Below, in pieces: positions 40,228-55,200 of a DNA stretch of 64,000 bases (positions within the stretch are counted from its first letter, which is position 1; every line of letters starts with the position of its first letter). The stretch lies in contig NC_133496.1 of assembly GCF_025370935.1 (NCBI RefSeq), positions 3,970,292 through 4,034,291 of the forward strand. The letters are read 5' to 3'. A program made the position numbers and the translations under genes. The notes beneath the pieces were generated by a model, which worked only from the letters and a program-made list of their open reading frames with translations, ran no database searches and had not been told where the DNA came from. The DNA comes from Choristoneura fumiferana (taxonomy: Eukaryota; Arthropoda; Insecta; Lepidoptera; Tortricidae).

Positions 40228-43200
40228 GTGAGTATCTTCATCATCATCATCAGCCTCATTTTGAACAAAGGCCTCCTTCTTAGAACGCCACGATGAACGA
40301 CAACTCGCCATTTGTATCCACCAGTTGCCTGCAATGAGGGCTATCGCGTATGAATTCGCCGCTAGAGGCGCTAGTGTAGCGTGAGGTCTCCGAAATGTCA
40401 AATCTCATAGTTTTTGGGTGAGCTACGCGGGTTTATTTATAATAAGAATAATTTTGGGAATATTTTGCATTACCTAAAAATTAATTATGGAAATTATGCG
40501 TTACGGGGCAATGCATGTCAGTGTTTTGAGACAGTATTGTCTTTCGGAAACTTTTGTCCTTCCTTTTTTTCCGAACAAAACGGGACTACGCAACACTGTG
40601 GTTGCTCGATATTTTTATGGTACGGTTTTAATGTGTATTAAATATGATTTTAATCTAAATTTTGTTTTAACGCCCGTAATAACAGACTTTGAAAGCCACA
40701 CTTAAAAACCTCACGCAGCAGTGGTGCCATCTAGAAAGACAAAAAACGATAGCCCTCATTCTCGCGATGTCGTCAGTCCATCTAGTGGGAGACCTGCCAA
40801 CGTTTCGTCTTCCGGTTCGTGGTCGCCACTCGAGAACTTTTCCCCCAACGGTTATCTGTGCCTCACACGAAACATTCGTTTACTATTCGAAGACGTAAAT
40901 CGAGCGTTCGATCGTCGATACGTAGCCGCCACATGTCCACGGTGCGGCGTCGTCACCCGTGGCCTTAGTGTAAGTTTTCGGTTACAAAATACGTCTCGAT
41001 CGCGTTCTCGTTAAAATCTCAATTTGTATGCAAACACGAACAGCGCCTCTAGCGGAACGTTCACCGTTTTCGTTACGATACGCGGACGAAATAGTTTACG
41101 TAGCAAACCTACACTCACAAAAGTTGTTGCGCAAACTTTCCGCTAGAGGCGCTGTCCGTGTTTCCATACAAATTGAGATTTTAACGCGAACGCGATCGAG
41201 ACTTATTTTGTGAACGGGAAAATACACTAAGCATACTGTTCTTCGAGCGATGTGGCCCGCTCGTTGCCATATCGCTGACGTCATTAATAACATTTGAGGA
41301 GTAGGTAGGTACGGGAACCAATTAGGGCCTGCTACTTTTACTTATCTGTAGGTACCTATTTGATGTGAACCTTCTCTTCTCATTTTTGTATGTATCGACA
41401 GCCGGGCCCCGGATTGAATTGCCAAAACTACACGCAGATCAAATTCACCAGTGAACTGAGGCATTTTATCACGCACTACATCAACAGGTGAGTGAATCCC
41501 AACCTTGACAGATATAAACTTTGGTTGTCCTTGATGGCAATACATTGATGGATTGATGACGGATTTTTCAATGAGCAAAAACACGAAAAACTTTAGGCAC
41601 GAGATCTCTAGGACCGCGATGCCGTGCTGTGTCTCGCATATCCTTAGCACCGCCTCTGAAATGGTTCCTATTCTACTGTATCTCTTTTATGTAGTGCTCA
41701 ACGATTTCGCCGTCAATCGATTACCTAGTTCTCAATTCGCCGGATTCTTGCTTGTTTTGTTGTTGCACAAGAGGACGTGACTTCAATTGCCTAGAAATCG
41801 ATTAGATTCCTATTTTTCAGGAAATAACATAATTTTTCAGGAAAAATACCACCTAAGTCCTCAATAATTATGATCAAGCCACGATATTTCCGTACCTAGT
41901 TTTCTTTAACTGAAAAATTCGTACGAAACAAGAATCCGGCGAATCGTTATAATCCGTCGATCGTGGTTCAATTTTCATTTTTTTAACCTTATTCATGCCA
42001 TGAATTTCATGGTAAACCTTTTGTTGAGCCACATTGTTGAATCAACGTGTTGCTGAGTTTTCGCTCACCGAGCGGCAACACAGTGACTCAACAGCTCAGC
42101 GACAAGTTGATTCAACAAATGTTTACCATGGACGGGGCTTTATTAGCTTCGGTGTGTTGCAGACGCCGCCAGCGCATAGCGGCGGGGCACGAGCGCGTGC
42201 GCGGCGGGGCGCACTTACCGCGGCCGCAGATCATGATGTTTGTTGTAAGAAAATTTTCTCCACGCACGACTAAACTATGGAACCAGCTTCCTGGGACAGT
42301 GCTGCCGTGTCATGACAAATCACTGTATTTTAAGTTACAGTGTTTTGTGGTAACACTGTTAAATTAGCTTTTTCGACCCTAATCTATATACCTATACAAA
42401 CTTAGAGTAAGTATACCGATCTTCTACCAATAACATTGAAAAACTTCATTGAAATTAACACTGTAACTCTTAAAACCTATTATACTGATTCGACTAAACA
42501 CCGTCTCTCCTCCAGATACTACCGTGTTTTGCCAAAACAAAACTCACCTTTTCTTCAACCAGTACCTGACGTTACAGTGTTTTGTCGTAATAATCACACG
42601 ATAAATTTGGAGTGAGTGTTTTGATTTTTAGTCTTTGATCACTGTAAATCGGAATTTCTTCATTTTTAACGTGTTTTTGGTTGAAAAATTATGAAAAAAG
42701 TATAAATCTCATATTATGTTTCTTTGTACACAATTAGTAGCATATTATTTATAATTTATCCAAATTTAATTAAAATCGGATGAATATGGACGGGTTTGTG
42801 GCCAATTAAAGAAGAAAACATTTTTTTTGTTATTTCTGAAAAATAGGTTTTTTTTAGTTACAGTGTTTTGTAATGACACGGCTGAGTGTTTCCAGAGCGG
42901 TGCAGCTTAACTCCTCGTCTGCGGAAACTGAAAAAAAAAACTGCATTCTTGTCTCTTTTGTTTTAATAAGTACGGATTGTTCTGATTTAAATAAAAAAAA
43001 AGTTGCTTTAAATTTAGTACTGATTCTTTTCAAACACAGACAAGGGGTTAAGGATCTTTAGTAAACGAGCCTATTAGTCTCTCAAAGGGCCGGCAACGCA
43101 CCTGTGATACCCCTTTTGTTGGCAGGTGTCCATGGGCGCCGGTGATTGCTTGATTGATTATAAATGAAACTTATTAAACTACCTTAGTGATTCATTGCAG

Positions 43201-46200
43201 GAGTGGGATCGCGAGTTAGCGAGCTTGGCGCAAAGACTCGCAGACCAGTGCTATTTTGTGCACGACGACTGCAGAGCAACAGGTAATAAGAAGCTTTGAC
43301 TTGTAAAACGGTTCTCTATCGTTTGTCCAAATGTCATATTATTATTTTATTTATTCTCAAAAAATGTACATAGATTTAGTTACCTGTGTCACTGTTCGCT
43401 AAGCTGTGAAGTTTAGGTATAGGTGAATACTGGGCTCATCTTAACCATTGTATTGTACCCTGTTTGTACGTATCATTTTCCATAATTCTCACTGTCATAA
43501 AGTAATTTATTTCTTAAAACATATTTTTTTCAGAATATGGTATTTGACAACTCCTGATTTTGCCATATTTTAATATTATTATGAAAATATAGATAAGTAT
43601 ACAGATAGTGTTTAGCGAAGAGAAAATTTAAATCGGTTGAAAATTGGATTTATAGTGATTTTTTAAAAATCTATGTACCTGTCTCTTTCTCAAACGCTTT
43701 TCTCTATGCAGCAAGTATGGCGGTACTGGCGTGTGACGTCACATGCCAGTATGTCTTTCTCTGTCTAATCTTGAACTTCAAACCTTTATAACTTTGTTAT
43801 TTGTAAAGGTAGCTTAAAAATGGTTTTTCTATTCGATAACAGGCATTGTGTAGTTTTAATTTATGAAACATATACAAAATAGTCAAATACCGTATTGATA
43901 TTAAACTGACCTAACCTAATGCATTATAAAATGACATAAAATAAGACGGTTCTATATATTTTATGGCAAGTTGGTATGGGAACTGAAATTATTATAAATT
44001 ACGTAAATTATAGCAAACGAAGTGATTCACCGTAAAACCCGGTTTGTTAATAAAAAATGCTACCTACTGTACGTAGTACTTATGTACCATTACACTTCCA
44101 GTACGTTACCCGTACGCGGGCCAGACAGTGGGTGAGGTGCGATGGCGGCGCTCAAGCGACAGCGACGAGCTGAGCGCACAGCGGGCAATCCGGCGGGTGT
44201 TCGACGCGTGGTGGGGCGAGCGCCGGCGCGTCGAGCCGAGGCAACTCACGCAGCCCTTCAGGATCACTGCCAAGTGAGTAGTCATGCGCAAAGTGTGTCA
44301 CCGAAAAGAATGAGGGCGTCCGCGCTTCTCAAAATAAAGGACAAAAAGCTAACATCAAAGTTGTAAAATTGTTCTTTCCATGCTGTAATAATGCTTACCT
44401 AATGATGTTTGAACCTGAGCGGTTAACAAACTCGTATATTAGCCCCCTACAGCTCCAGTTATGATTGATTTTCTAACTCGTGTCACTCAAAATCAGTGTC
44501 ACGGAATTATCCCCAGATCTTTTCTTGACACATAGCTGAGTGATGGCCATTTTGGCTGGTTGGAATAGGCATGCATTTGTATATTAAGTCAGTACTTTAT
44601 GTATGTGTATTTATTCTATCACCTAATTAACCATTCCTATTCTTATTTCTGATCTTATCATTCTCATTTCCATTCTCATTCTTTTTCTTATTCTTGTTCT
44701 TAATAACTTCCAGAGGTTCAGTCTGGGGCCACTTCAGCCAGATCGCGGTGTGGACGCTCCGCGCGGTCGGTTGCGGGGCCGTCCGGCACGGCGCCGAGCA
44801 TCCGCGACTGCTTCTCGTCTGCGACTTCTCGCACACAAACATGCTTGGTCAGCGGACCATCTCTCCGGGCAAGCCGGCGCAGTGCCCTGATCACACCAAG
44901 CGCAAGCCGCGCTCCGGGTACCCGCTGTTATGTGCTGCGGTCAGTTGATGTCATCATCGTCATCAACAGTATTAGCATAATCAACTTCATTGCCATTTTT
45001 ATTATATTTTTTATCGCCATCTTTATCATTTTCTGTATCATCATACTCTTTATTATTTGGTCATTACGTCATGTTTTAATTTCATGCTTCTTGTGATCTG
45101 CGACTTTTTGATCTTGTTCGGCCAACGGAACGTCCTAAACCTACCCATGCATAACCTACTGTACGCCACGGTCATTGACACCATCGTCATCATAACTGTT
45201 TGGTATCATCTCCATCAATATTATATTCATCATCGCCACCAGTCCGCTGCCGTAAGCTGCGGTTACATGTGCTTTGTCCCAACATTGTGTAAACTCAATT
45301 TTATTAAGTACTTTTGTTTATAGGTTTAGCCAATTGGTGCATCTTAGTTGTCTTTTATTCAAATAACAGCAAGACTTTGAAATTAATGATTTTGCACAGG
45401 TTCGCCATCCGTCTGCATACGTTGATACGGAAGAGCCGAGAGACGATGTCTACCAATACGAAGACGAAGAGGAAGAAATTGTCGATACTGAAACCACTAA
45501 AAAAGACTACGAAGCTGTATCATACAATCCTCCTGAGTCCGTCCAACCTCGTACTTCTGATTCAGCAGCAAAGAGCTCCCGCAGAAAGCTGTTCGAAGAT
45601 AGAATACCAGGTGATCATGGTGGTAGATCAAGATTGCAATCTCAAACTACTCCTTACGTTGAGGAGGTGAAAACAACAAGAGAACTAGAGGCGAAGAGTA
45701 AAAGACGAAAGTTGTTTGAACAGAGAGCTAATCAAAGCAAGCGACAGAGACCTCCAAGTTCTTCTGAGGAGTCTGTGGAGGAAACAAGTCAGATCCCTGA
45801 CAGATCTACGATGTCGACCAAAGAGGATACAATTGATGTGCCTGAATTCCAACCAGGTATGTCACCGTGTTGGTGAAAGCGAATTTGAAAGTGAACTTTT
45901 TAAATGTTAGATTTACCAACCAACTAGGGATGAGTATCACTTTGTCTGAAAAGCAGCTGGTCTAAGTGAGAAGCAAGTGGTCTAAGTGACAAATGATCTG
46001 AAAAGGAACTTTTCTAAGTAGCAAGTGGTTAAAAGTTCTCCGAATGACTAGTCAGTCTCCATTCGTCCATTTTCTAGTTCGTCAATTTTAATTCAGACTC
46101 AAAGACGCGGAACTCTTATTCCTAACTCAACCTATGTTTTTTGAAGTTTCCGATACAAATAGGTTAAGACCAGTTGCTTTTTAGACCACTTGCTGCTCAG

Positions 46201-49200
46201 ACCGCTTGCTTCTTAGACCATTTGCTGTTTAGATCAGTTATTTCTTAGACCAGCTGCTTCTTAGACGAAGTGATTTAGCATCATAAGTAGGTCACTTCTG
46301 GTGTTACATCCACAAGTTGATTTCTCTTTCAGTGTCAGAAGCCTCCTTCTATAACAAGTTGGCAGTGCAGCTGGGGTCAGCTAAGGCGGAAGACGGCGCC
46401 GGCAGACCAACTCCAAGGAACAGGGAATCGGAAGAAGAGGAGTATAAGGTTGTGGAGCACAACCGGAGGGAGGATGAAAGGTGAGACCGAGGATCAGTGG
46501 AATGTAGACATTGTGGTAGAATCTACAACCTATCACGACAACAATGGTGTCATCGACATAAACAATTATTATTATTTGGGTCAATCAACTATTTAGTATT
46601 GCTAACATTTTTCTAACAAAGTATACTATGCAATGCAATGTACATTATTCGCCATCAAACGTAGCAGTTTGGCGAGACTATATAATGTGTAGTACATAAG
46701 TTGTAATTGGAAAAAAAAACATGAGCCATGAAGGAATTGCCTTAAAACTGTGACAACTCTTAACTATTAGTGGGTGTGTACCCCATAAAATCATACTTTT
46801 AATAAGTAACTCAGGAGACGTGACCATGGCAACAAGTTTACCCACGTTAGGTACACTAAAGAGTTGATTGACCCATTTACTAGCTGTTGTCGGCAACTCC
46901 CACGGGAACTATGCAATTTGCCGGGACAAAAACTATCCTATTATTGCCCTTCCTCTGGACTCAAGCTATCTGTATACCGAATTTCATCTAAATCAGCAGC
47001 AGTTTAGACGTGAAAGGTAACGAACAAACAAACAAATAGACTAACAAACTTTCGCATTTAGCACTAGAAGTATAAGTGAGATTGATTATTATTATTATTA
47101 TTATTGCTGTCCCATTGCTTAGCAAGGGCCCCGATACTCCCACTGCTCACTGCTCTCTATCCACTGTACAGATTTACAACAGCGACTTTTTTTGGAACTA
47201 CTCTCTCCCCCATACCATGAGCCAAAACTATTATGATTGGTTTTTTGGAGTCTTTTTGTATTTTTTAACTCGTGTCTAGGTTCCTGTCCAGCATTGGTAT
47301 AGGGGTTATAGCACGCAGCACGGATTGCTGAGGACCTGGGTTCGATTTCCAGTGTTGGTCTCTTTTTCTGGTTTTTCTGTGCATCAATGTCTCAGTTTGT
47401 ATTTTCGATATGGCCAAAACTATTACAAACATACCACTATCGCAGAGATTCTTGGACTTTTACCCAATGGTGTCTTCTAACTGATATGATGATGAGCCTC
47501 TTTATGCTACAGGCACAAGTTAAGGATGGGTTCTCGCAAGCGGCTGCCTATGGAGGCCACGCGGTTCCGCGGCCAGACCCAGGAACCGGAAACTGAGAAG
47601 GATGCCTTTAACACGTGGCAGACCAGGAAACCGATCAATGAAAATTGGAGGTAGGATTATTTTTTTCATCACACTTGCTCGTAAACAGTGTCGTAACATG
47701 CAGGCTATCTAGGTTGCAACCCCCCAAATAAAACCCTCGACCTTAATGTGCTTGTCATGAAACCCGTGGTCGGTAAATGAGTCAATGCCCTACTGATGGT
47801 GCTGCGCGCGCTGCTGCAGGACCACATGCACACGCACGTTGCGGCGCATGCTGCGGGAGGGGGAGGGGGAGGGCGGTGCTACCAAGAGCACAGCCTAAGG
47901 TATCGCCAATTTGGAAGAATTATATTTTTTCTTTTACAAATATAAAATTTTACACGCAAATGTGATCAAAAACATTGTATGTCGCACGGTCTAATAGACT
48001 CTCGTTCGTAATTCCTTATTTACCGCCCTTAAGACAGAATGTAAGTCAGGGTGGCCAAATCAGTCAGCGGGGCATTTCCGTCTAACGGCGTTTGCGGCTA
48101 TTCAAACAACAGTACACGCTTGCTCACTCGATCGGTAAAGCAGAGAAAACATTTTATACCCACAGACAAAAACAGATGGCGCTGTCTAGCCAGTGAATGG
48201 AAAAAAAACCGTTTTTAAAGTTTAGTTGCGCTCCGAACTCGAACGCGAGTGTAGTGTGCTGTTGTGTTTCGTGACGGTGCGATGAGAAAATGTAAGTTTA
48301 CGGCTTACTAAGTATGTTTATTATATAGTTCGATATGCATGCTTGTTGGTAGTTTGATAAATTTTCAATTATAATCTGTTGGTGAGAAACTATGGGTGGT
48401 TGAATATTGGTATTAACGAAATGATCGAGTAGACAAATCCGTCAACTGTGAAACGGGCTAAAACCGTCATGTGCCGGAATTTCCCTATTTCATATATTGC
48501 CAACCTTTTTGATTTGACTTAATTAAGTAATAATATGAAAATTAACATTAATACGATTTTAAATTAAAAATATTGTTGCAAACATAAGGCTGGACCTTAC
48601 TCAACAGCGGCGCTAACTGGTGAGCATAAAAACAGCCCATTATTTACAAAACGTGTCAGTTGACGGATTTTCCCTAGGGTTTGGGAATCTGTTTTAAAAG
48701 GTTTACTACTCCTGATTGTAAAAATAGGCCGGAATTGCCCCGAAAAAATATATTTGCCAATACAATCTAAAATAAACCTTAAATTGAGGTCGCTACAGTT
48801 TAGTTTCGAGTAACAGTTCAGCGGTATTTGTTCACTTGACGTATATGTTTGTAATACGTCACGATACAAGAAAAATCATAGGTTGACGGAATAGCCCCAA
48901 ACCGACGGGAAAATCCGTCAACTGACATGTTTTAAAAAAAAAAACATATTTAAATGACCAGCAGTACTAGCAATTTAATATGAATACCTGTATATAGTTA
49001 AATAAATGCTTAATCTATTACAGTGATCAGGTTTATTAAAAAGTAAATATCATCTTAGTTATGACCAGCCAAAGTGAACTTATCAAAAAGTATGACGGAA
49101 ATGCCCTCCTTGACCTTACTATTATTCTGCTTATTGTTGCTCACTGCTGGGTAAAGGTGTCAACTTTTTTTTCTATCCGTCTTTATCCTTCGCAAAATGT

Positions 49201-52200
49201 TGTAATTTTCGCACTAAACGGTCCAAATCGTCCTGCTATATACTTCTTGGGCTGTATGTATCTATTATACTCAGCGGCACAAAATTTGGCCCACTCTACA
49301 TACGAAATTACATATTACTGCATACATTTGAAGGCCAGATGTTTTGCCGGTCAGTATATATCTATGTAACTATGTATGTAACGCAATCTTTGTACTAGAT
49401 TTTCACCCACTCCCCCACCCACCCACTTCTTATTGCTGCATTGACTCGAAACTTGGAAAGTATGCTTAATTTTGAGGATATAATACATTCTTATGGTGCC
49501 ATCGAGCTAATCTGATGGATGATGGATCAGGAGCTACGCACCAAAGAGCATATCTACGCACTAGAAGTAATAAATGAAAATAAAATAAATTACCCGACTG
49601 CCCGAAGGAGGGTTATGTTTTTCGAGCGTATGTATGTATGTGGATATGTATGTCCATTTCTTTGGTCCTCGCTGCAGCCTAAACGGCTTGACGGATTTTA
49701 ACATATGAGGTATCGTTGGATTCGTTATTACTGTAGGAGTGACATAGGCTATATAATATTTCAATATGGCGTTTGCAAAAAAAAATATGGCGGTGGAAAA
49801 AAAATGTATTGTAACAATATGGGTATCAAATGAAAGCTTTTAACATTAAATTAAAAAAATCAAAAAACCCGGCTGCCAAAACTTAAGGAAGAAAATAAGC
49901 CTAGTGGTCTAGAACTCTGTTAAGTAGCTAATTTAAAGTTCAACAGTCGGGACCCATTTCAATCGTGACGCTCAAAAACACTTAGTAATGGCTCCCGACT
50001 GTTGAACTTAAAATTAGCTACTTAACAGAGTTGTAGACCACTAGGCTTTTTTTCCTTAAGTTTTTGCAGCCGGGTTTTTTGATTTTTTAAATTTAATGTT
50101 TTATTATATATACTAATCAATATATGTATGTTATCCGTTGCCTAGCACCCACCGTACAAGCTTTGCTTAGTTGGGGGCAAAGTCAATAGGTATAATTTGT
50201 CCCAAGATGTTATTTATTCACTGTTTTTCAGTGAGGTCCAGGATGAACCGTTCCAGCCGCCGCCGAACCGGCGAGCACAGGTCACAGGAGCACAGGAGCG
50301 GGCCAACAGACGTACGAGTACAACCACCTCCGAGCCGCTTGAGACCAGCTCTGTAAGTTCTTCGTCCATTGCTGGACAAAGGCCTCCCCCTTAGAACGCC
50401 GCAATGAACGACAACTCGCGATATCGAAAATACAAATTGAAACATAGATGCATAGAAAAACCAGAAAAATAGACCAGCGCTGGGAATCGAACCCAGGTCC
50501 TCGGCATTCCGTGCCACGTGCTATACCGCTATACCACCACTGGACAGGGGTACAGACACGAATTTCTCCTATGCAACACATATCTTAGCTTGTTTGTTTC
50601 TTATTTAGTCACTTAAGCAGCGACACTAGCGACATCTATGCTATAGCCCTCATCGAGAAACTTTCAGCATCCCATTGGAATTAACCGCTCACCCGGACGA
50701 GAGATGTCGTTATGTTATTAAGCAATCAAATTAACTAAATTTGTTACTTTTACGGTCATCGCGTAAAACGCATATCAAAAATACAAACTGAAACATAGAT
50801 GCACAGAAAAACCAGAGGTCCTCGGCATTCCGTGCCACGTGCTATACCACTACACCACCACTGGACAAGGACCTGAACCGATTTTGATGAAACATGCCTA
50901 AGTACCATCGCTAGTAAACCTGCTTTCAAATAATAAAAAAAACCGCATTCAAAACGGTCCACCCGCTTAAGAGCTACGGTGCTACAGACAGACACACATA
51001 GCGGTCAAACTTATAACACCGGGTTAAAAACGAGCCACACAATGGGCGAAGCCGAGCAGCCACAGAAGTAGAGGGCGCCCTAGAGAGAGGTGGGTGGACG
51101 ATACCTATACCAAGTGTCGCTGGAAAATATTGGACAAGGAAAGCAGAAGACAGGAAAGCATGGAGACAACTGGAGGAGGCCTATACCCGGAAAAGGGCCT
51201 TGACTCTTAAGTTAGATTAATTTCGATTGTAGGTTTCACTGTCTACAGCAGGGATGGGGAAACTTCTTCCTTCGCGTGCCAATATATACTCACGAAATAT
51301 ATGGCGGGCCAAGTTGTTGCATTTTTGGCTATCTTATTTACTGAAATAAAAATATTTATATGTATTTTCTGAAACACTAATTTGGCCATTGCCAATGAAA
51401 ATGAAATTTTGTAACAATACGAAATCTTCTCTCGATTTTGGTTTGATGGTCGCGGGCCGGATTTCAAGCCTTCGCGGGCCGGAGATGGCCCGCGGGCCGC
51501 AGTTTCCCCATCCCTGGTCTACAGTGAAGGAAATAAAGGCTTAATATTATTATTATTATTACAGGAAAAATCGGTGCGGGTAGGTAGTTTGAAAAACTCG
51601 CACGTCCACTGCATTGTGGTCGAAACGTCGAGATAATGTTAAGATATAGAATAGGAATCTTGCTCGTTAATCCTGCCGTGAAGCAGCAGTGCTTGCACTG
51701 CTGTGTTTCGGCGTGGAGAGTAAGACAGCCGATGAAATTACTGGCACTGGAGTATCCCATCTTAGGCCTCTAGGTTGGCAACGCATCTGCAATCCCCCTG
51801 GTGTTGCAGGCGTCTATGGGCGTGGTAATCTCTTACCATCAGATGATCCACTTGCTCATTTGCCATCCAGTCGAATAAAAAAAAGGAATGGGTGCAGTCA
51901 GCGTACGACTTGTAATTGTTGATCCAGAATGAAGGAAAATAATGTACGACCTGATAATTCGTGCCCTCATGGCAACTTACACAAGAGCGTGGATTATCAG
52001 GTCGCGTGTTATTGTCGTACCTGTTGCAGAATAGCAAGTTCAAAGTTGTGATTGGTTGATAATGGACACACAAATTCACAAATTTAATGCCTGAATCACT
52101 TTTTTTTTCGTTTCAGGAATTGCAGAATATGAGACACCGATGGAACTGGAAACAGACTAGAGATAGACCTCGAAGGTACGTTCTACATGTACAGTCAGCA

Positions 52201-55200
52201 GCAGAAGTAGATGAGCACTTGTGGTGCTCAATTATGTTCTAAACACTCTTATTAAAAAAATATCAATTTATGTCTCGGGAGAGTTTTAGTAATATTACTG
52301 TCTAACGTTTTAAACTTCCGTGATTTTCATTCATAGTCAAAATACCCTAAGTCCTTAGTAGGTACTGTTGTTTATTTTGACTATAATATTACTTTTACTT
52401 TTTTATTACTGTCTTGTTACCTTGGCAGTAGAATCGTGTATAGATAATTTTGAGCACTTTAACCACTCATACACTTCTACTGCTAATTGCACCTACTACT
52501 GTCATAGTACCATAAGTCGGGGTACTTTGACCCATTGGAGGGTAACTTTGGCCCATATAAAAATCACATCCTAAAGGAAGGGTCCAATAAAAACATAAAA
52601 ACGTGATTGATCAATTAACACCAACCACATGGTAAAGAGCCATATTCTCAAAGCAATAATGAAATCAGGACCGAGTTAATCCCAAGGTTCAAAGTTACCC
52701 TTCAGGGCCAAAGTACCCCGACCTTACGGTAAGTGTTACACTATGTGGTTAGCCGGTTTGACAACATGCTCTGGAGCTCATGTCTGGAAGGGGTGTTCTA
52801 GGTAACGCGATGCGTAGACATATTCAGATATATCGTTTATTCATAGTAGGTACCCAATGAGGGCTATCGCGTATGAAATCGCCGCTAAAGGCGCTAGTGT
52901 AGCGTGAGGTCTCCGAAATGTCAAATCTCATAGTTTTTGGGTGAGCTACGCGGGTTTATTTATAATTACAATAATTTTGTGAATATTTTGCATTACCTGA
53001 AATTAATTATGGCAATTATGCGTTACGGGGCAATTAATGTCTGTGTTTTGAGACAGTTTTGTCTTTGGGAAACTTTTCCAACAAAACGGGACTACGCAAC
53101 ACTGTGGTTGCTCGATATTTATGGTACGGTTTTAAGGTGTATTAGATATGATTTTAATCTTAACTTTGTTTTCACGCCCGTAGTAAATAACAGACTTTGA
53201 AAGCCACACTTAAAAACCTCACGCAACAGTGGCGCCATCTAGAAAGACAAAAAACGATAGCCCTCATTTCGGTGATTCACATAATATTTAATCTTTTTTA
53301 TCTTATCTACTTAATGTTTGTTTCCACACAGTCAAGTGATTTCCTTGAAGGTTACTTAGCTTATTCTGTATCAATATTATTGATGGTTTATCTAAATTAT
53401 AAGTATTTGGTCATCGGCATTTCCTGTAGAAAAATACCGACCGCTTACTTTCTCTCGTATCTGGCCACATTAAATTGCTTTAGAATCATCTTTATGTTAA
53501 GTGTGGGTCCATATTGACTCGCATAAAATCGAATCTCCGATTTTTTTTCCTGCTACCGATTTGTAGCCAGAATCATCACTCTTCCGAATTTTTTACTTTC
53601 ATAATTATATTTGTCATAAATTTGTACTACTACCAACTGAGGTCATAATGGTCACTTATCAGAATATCGTAATTCATAACGTTGTCACTAAGATATGTTT
53701 GTACTCATAATGCTGGTTTTCATATTTCTTTCATTCATAATCATCAATTTCAATAAACTTGTTAATCATAACATTTAAACATCGATACAGTTTTTTTACG
53801 TTAATTTAACGTTAATGCGATGTTGGAACTGGAGTGCAAGTTTTTATATATTATTATCAATATGTGGTTTGACCTATCGCCTCTCAAGCAGAAGTCGTGG
53901 GTTCAAACCCGGCTCGCACCTCTGAGTTTTTCGAAATTCATGTGCGGAATTACATTTGACATTTACCACGAGCTTTGCGGTGAAGGAAAACATCGTGAGG
54001 AAACCTGCACAAACCTGCAAAGCAATTTAATGGTGCGTGTGAAGTTCCCAATCCGCACTGGGCCGCGTGGGAACTATGGCCCAAGCCCTCTTGTTCTGAG
54101 AGGAGGCCTGTGCCAGCAGTGGGACGTATATAGGCTGGGATGATGATGATGATGATGATTATCAATATGGAGGAGAAATAAACGAATATAAATATGCCCA
54201 GATGATGATATTGATGAGATTATTTCTTAAATTGTGAGTATCCTACTTTACTGGTGGCAGTTTGGTTCTGTAGTGGTCGCAGTTCTAACCTAACCTAACC
54301 TATATTAATGGCAATAGTTTGGTTTTGTAGGGGTTGCAGTTCTAACCTAACCTAACCTACTTTACTGGTAGCAGTATGGTTTTGAGGGAGTCGCAGTTTT
54401 AACTTAACCTAAACTACATTACTGACATCTAATAAAACTTATAAGACGATTGAGGGTAAAATTCATATAAAATTGATTTGCTGACGAATTGTTTTTTCTT
54501 TGTTGCTAACATCTATTGTGGTTAAATAATGTCTGTAGTAATAACATCCAACAGATGGTGATTGCTTCGCCCATTGATGGCGTTGTCATCGAAATACTTA
54601 TCACATTTTTTTTCACTAAACGAAAGCAACGCAGGCCATAAACTATGACAGTGAAGTTTATAGCTACAAATAAGTCTTCTTTAAAAATATATGATAATGG
54701 AGTTTTATGTGTACAAAACAATATGCTTAAAAAATTATGACAAAAAAAGGGAGTACAAGAGATATTTATGACAACTGCCATTATGGTTTTAAATGTTTCG
54801 GAGTTACGATCGGTAGTAATAGTGACTAAGTATTAATAGTGAGTATTATGACAGAAAACTGTATGACAAACATTTTCGGAGTTCCAATAATCGGGTTTTA
54901 AAAATTTGGCGCACCCGTTAAATGTGATAGAGTGTTTATTTGTTGTATACAATACGGGTAGATACGGGGTTGAGAAAGTACATGGACGATATTAGAATAT
55001 TTAAAACAGTTATAAAACTTTAAATTACTGCAAAAGCAGCAATGGAACTAGGTGAAAGTTTCACCGTGAAACCAATGCCTAATAAGTTCTAACAGTGGGC
55101 ATACTCTGTTATATTTTTTTTCATACTCTGTTATATTTTTTTTTCACATAAAACTGTTCGTAATATTGACCCCTATCTCGGAAAGACAGAAGCCTGTGTG

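Noticed and set aside
49061..49369. 102-codon hydrophobic frame with its own ATG in a CAP intron
   Set aside because: Part overlaps words typical of moth repeats (cagcggcacaaaatttggccc); no homologue recognised and no splice or promoter support.
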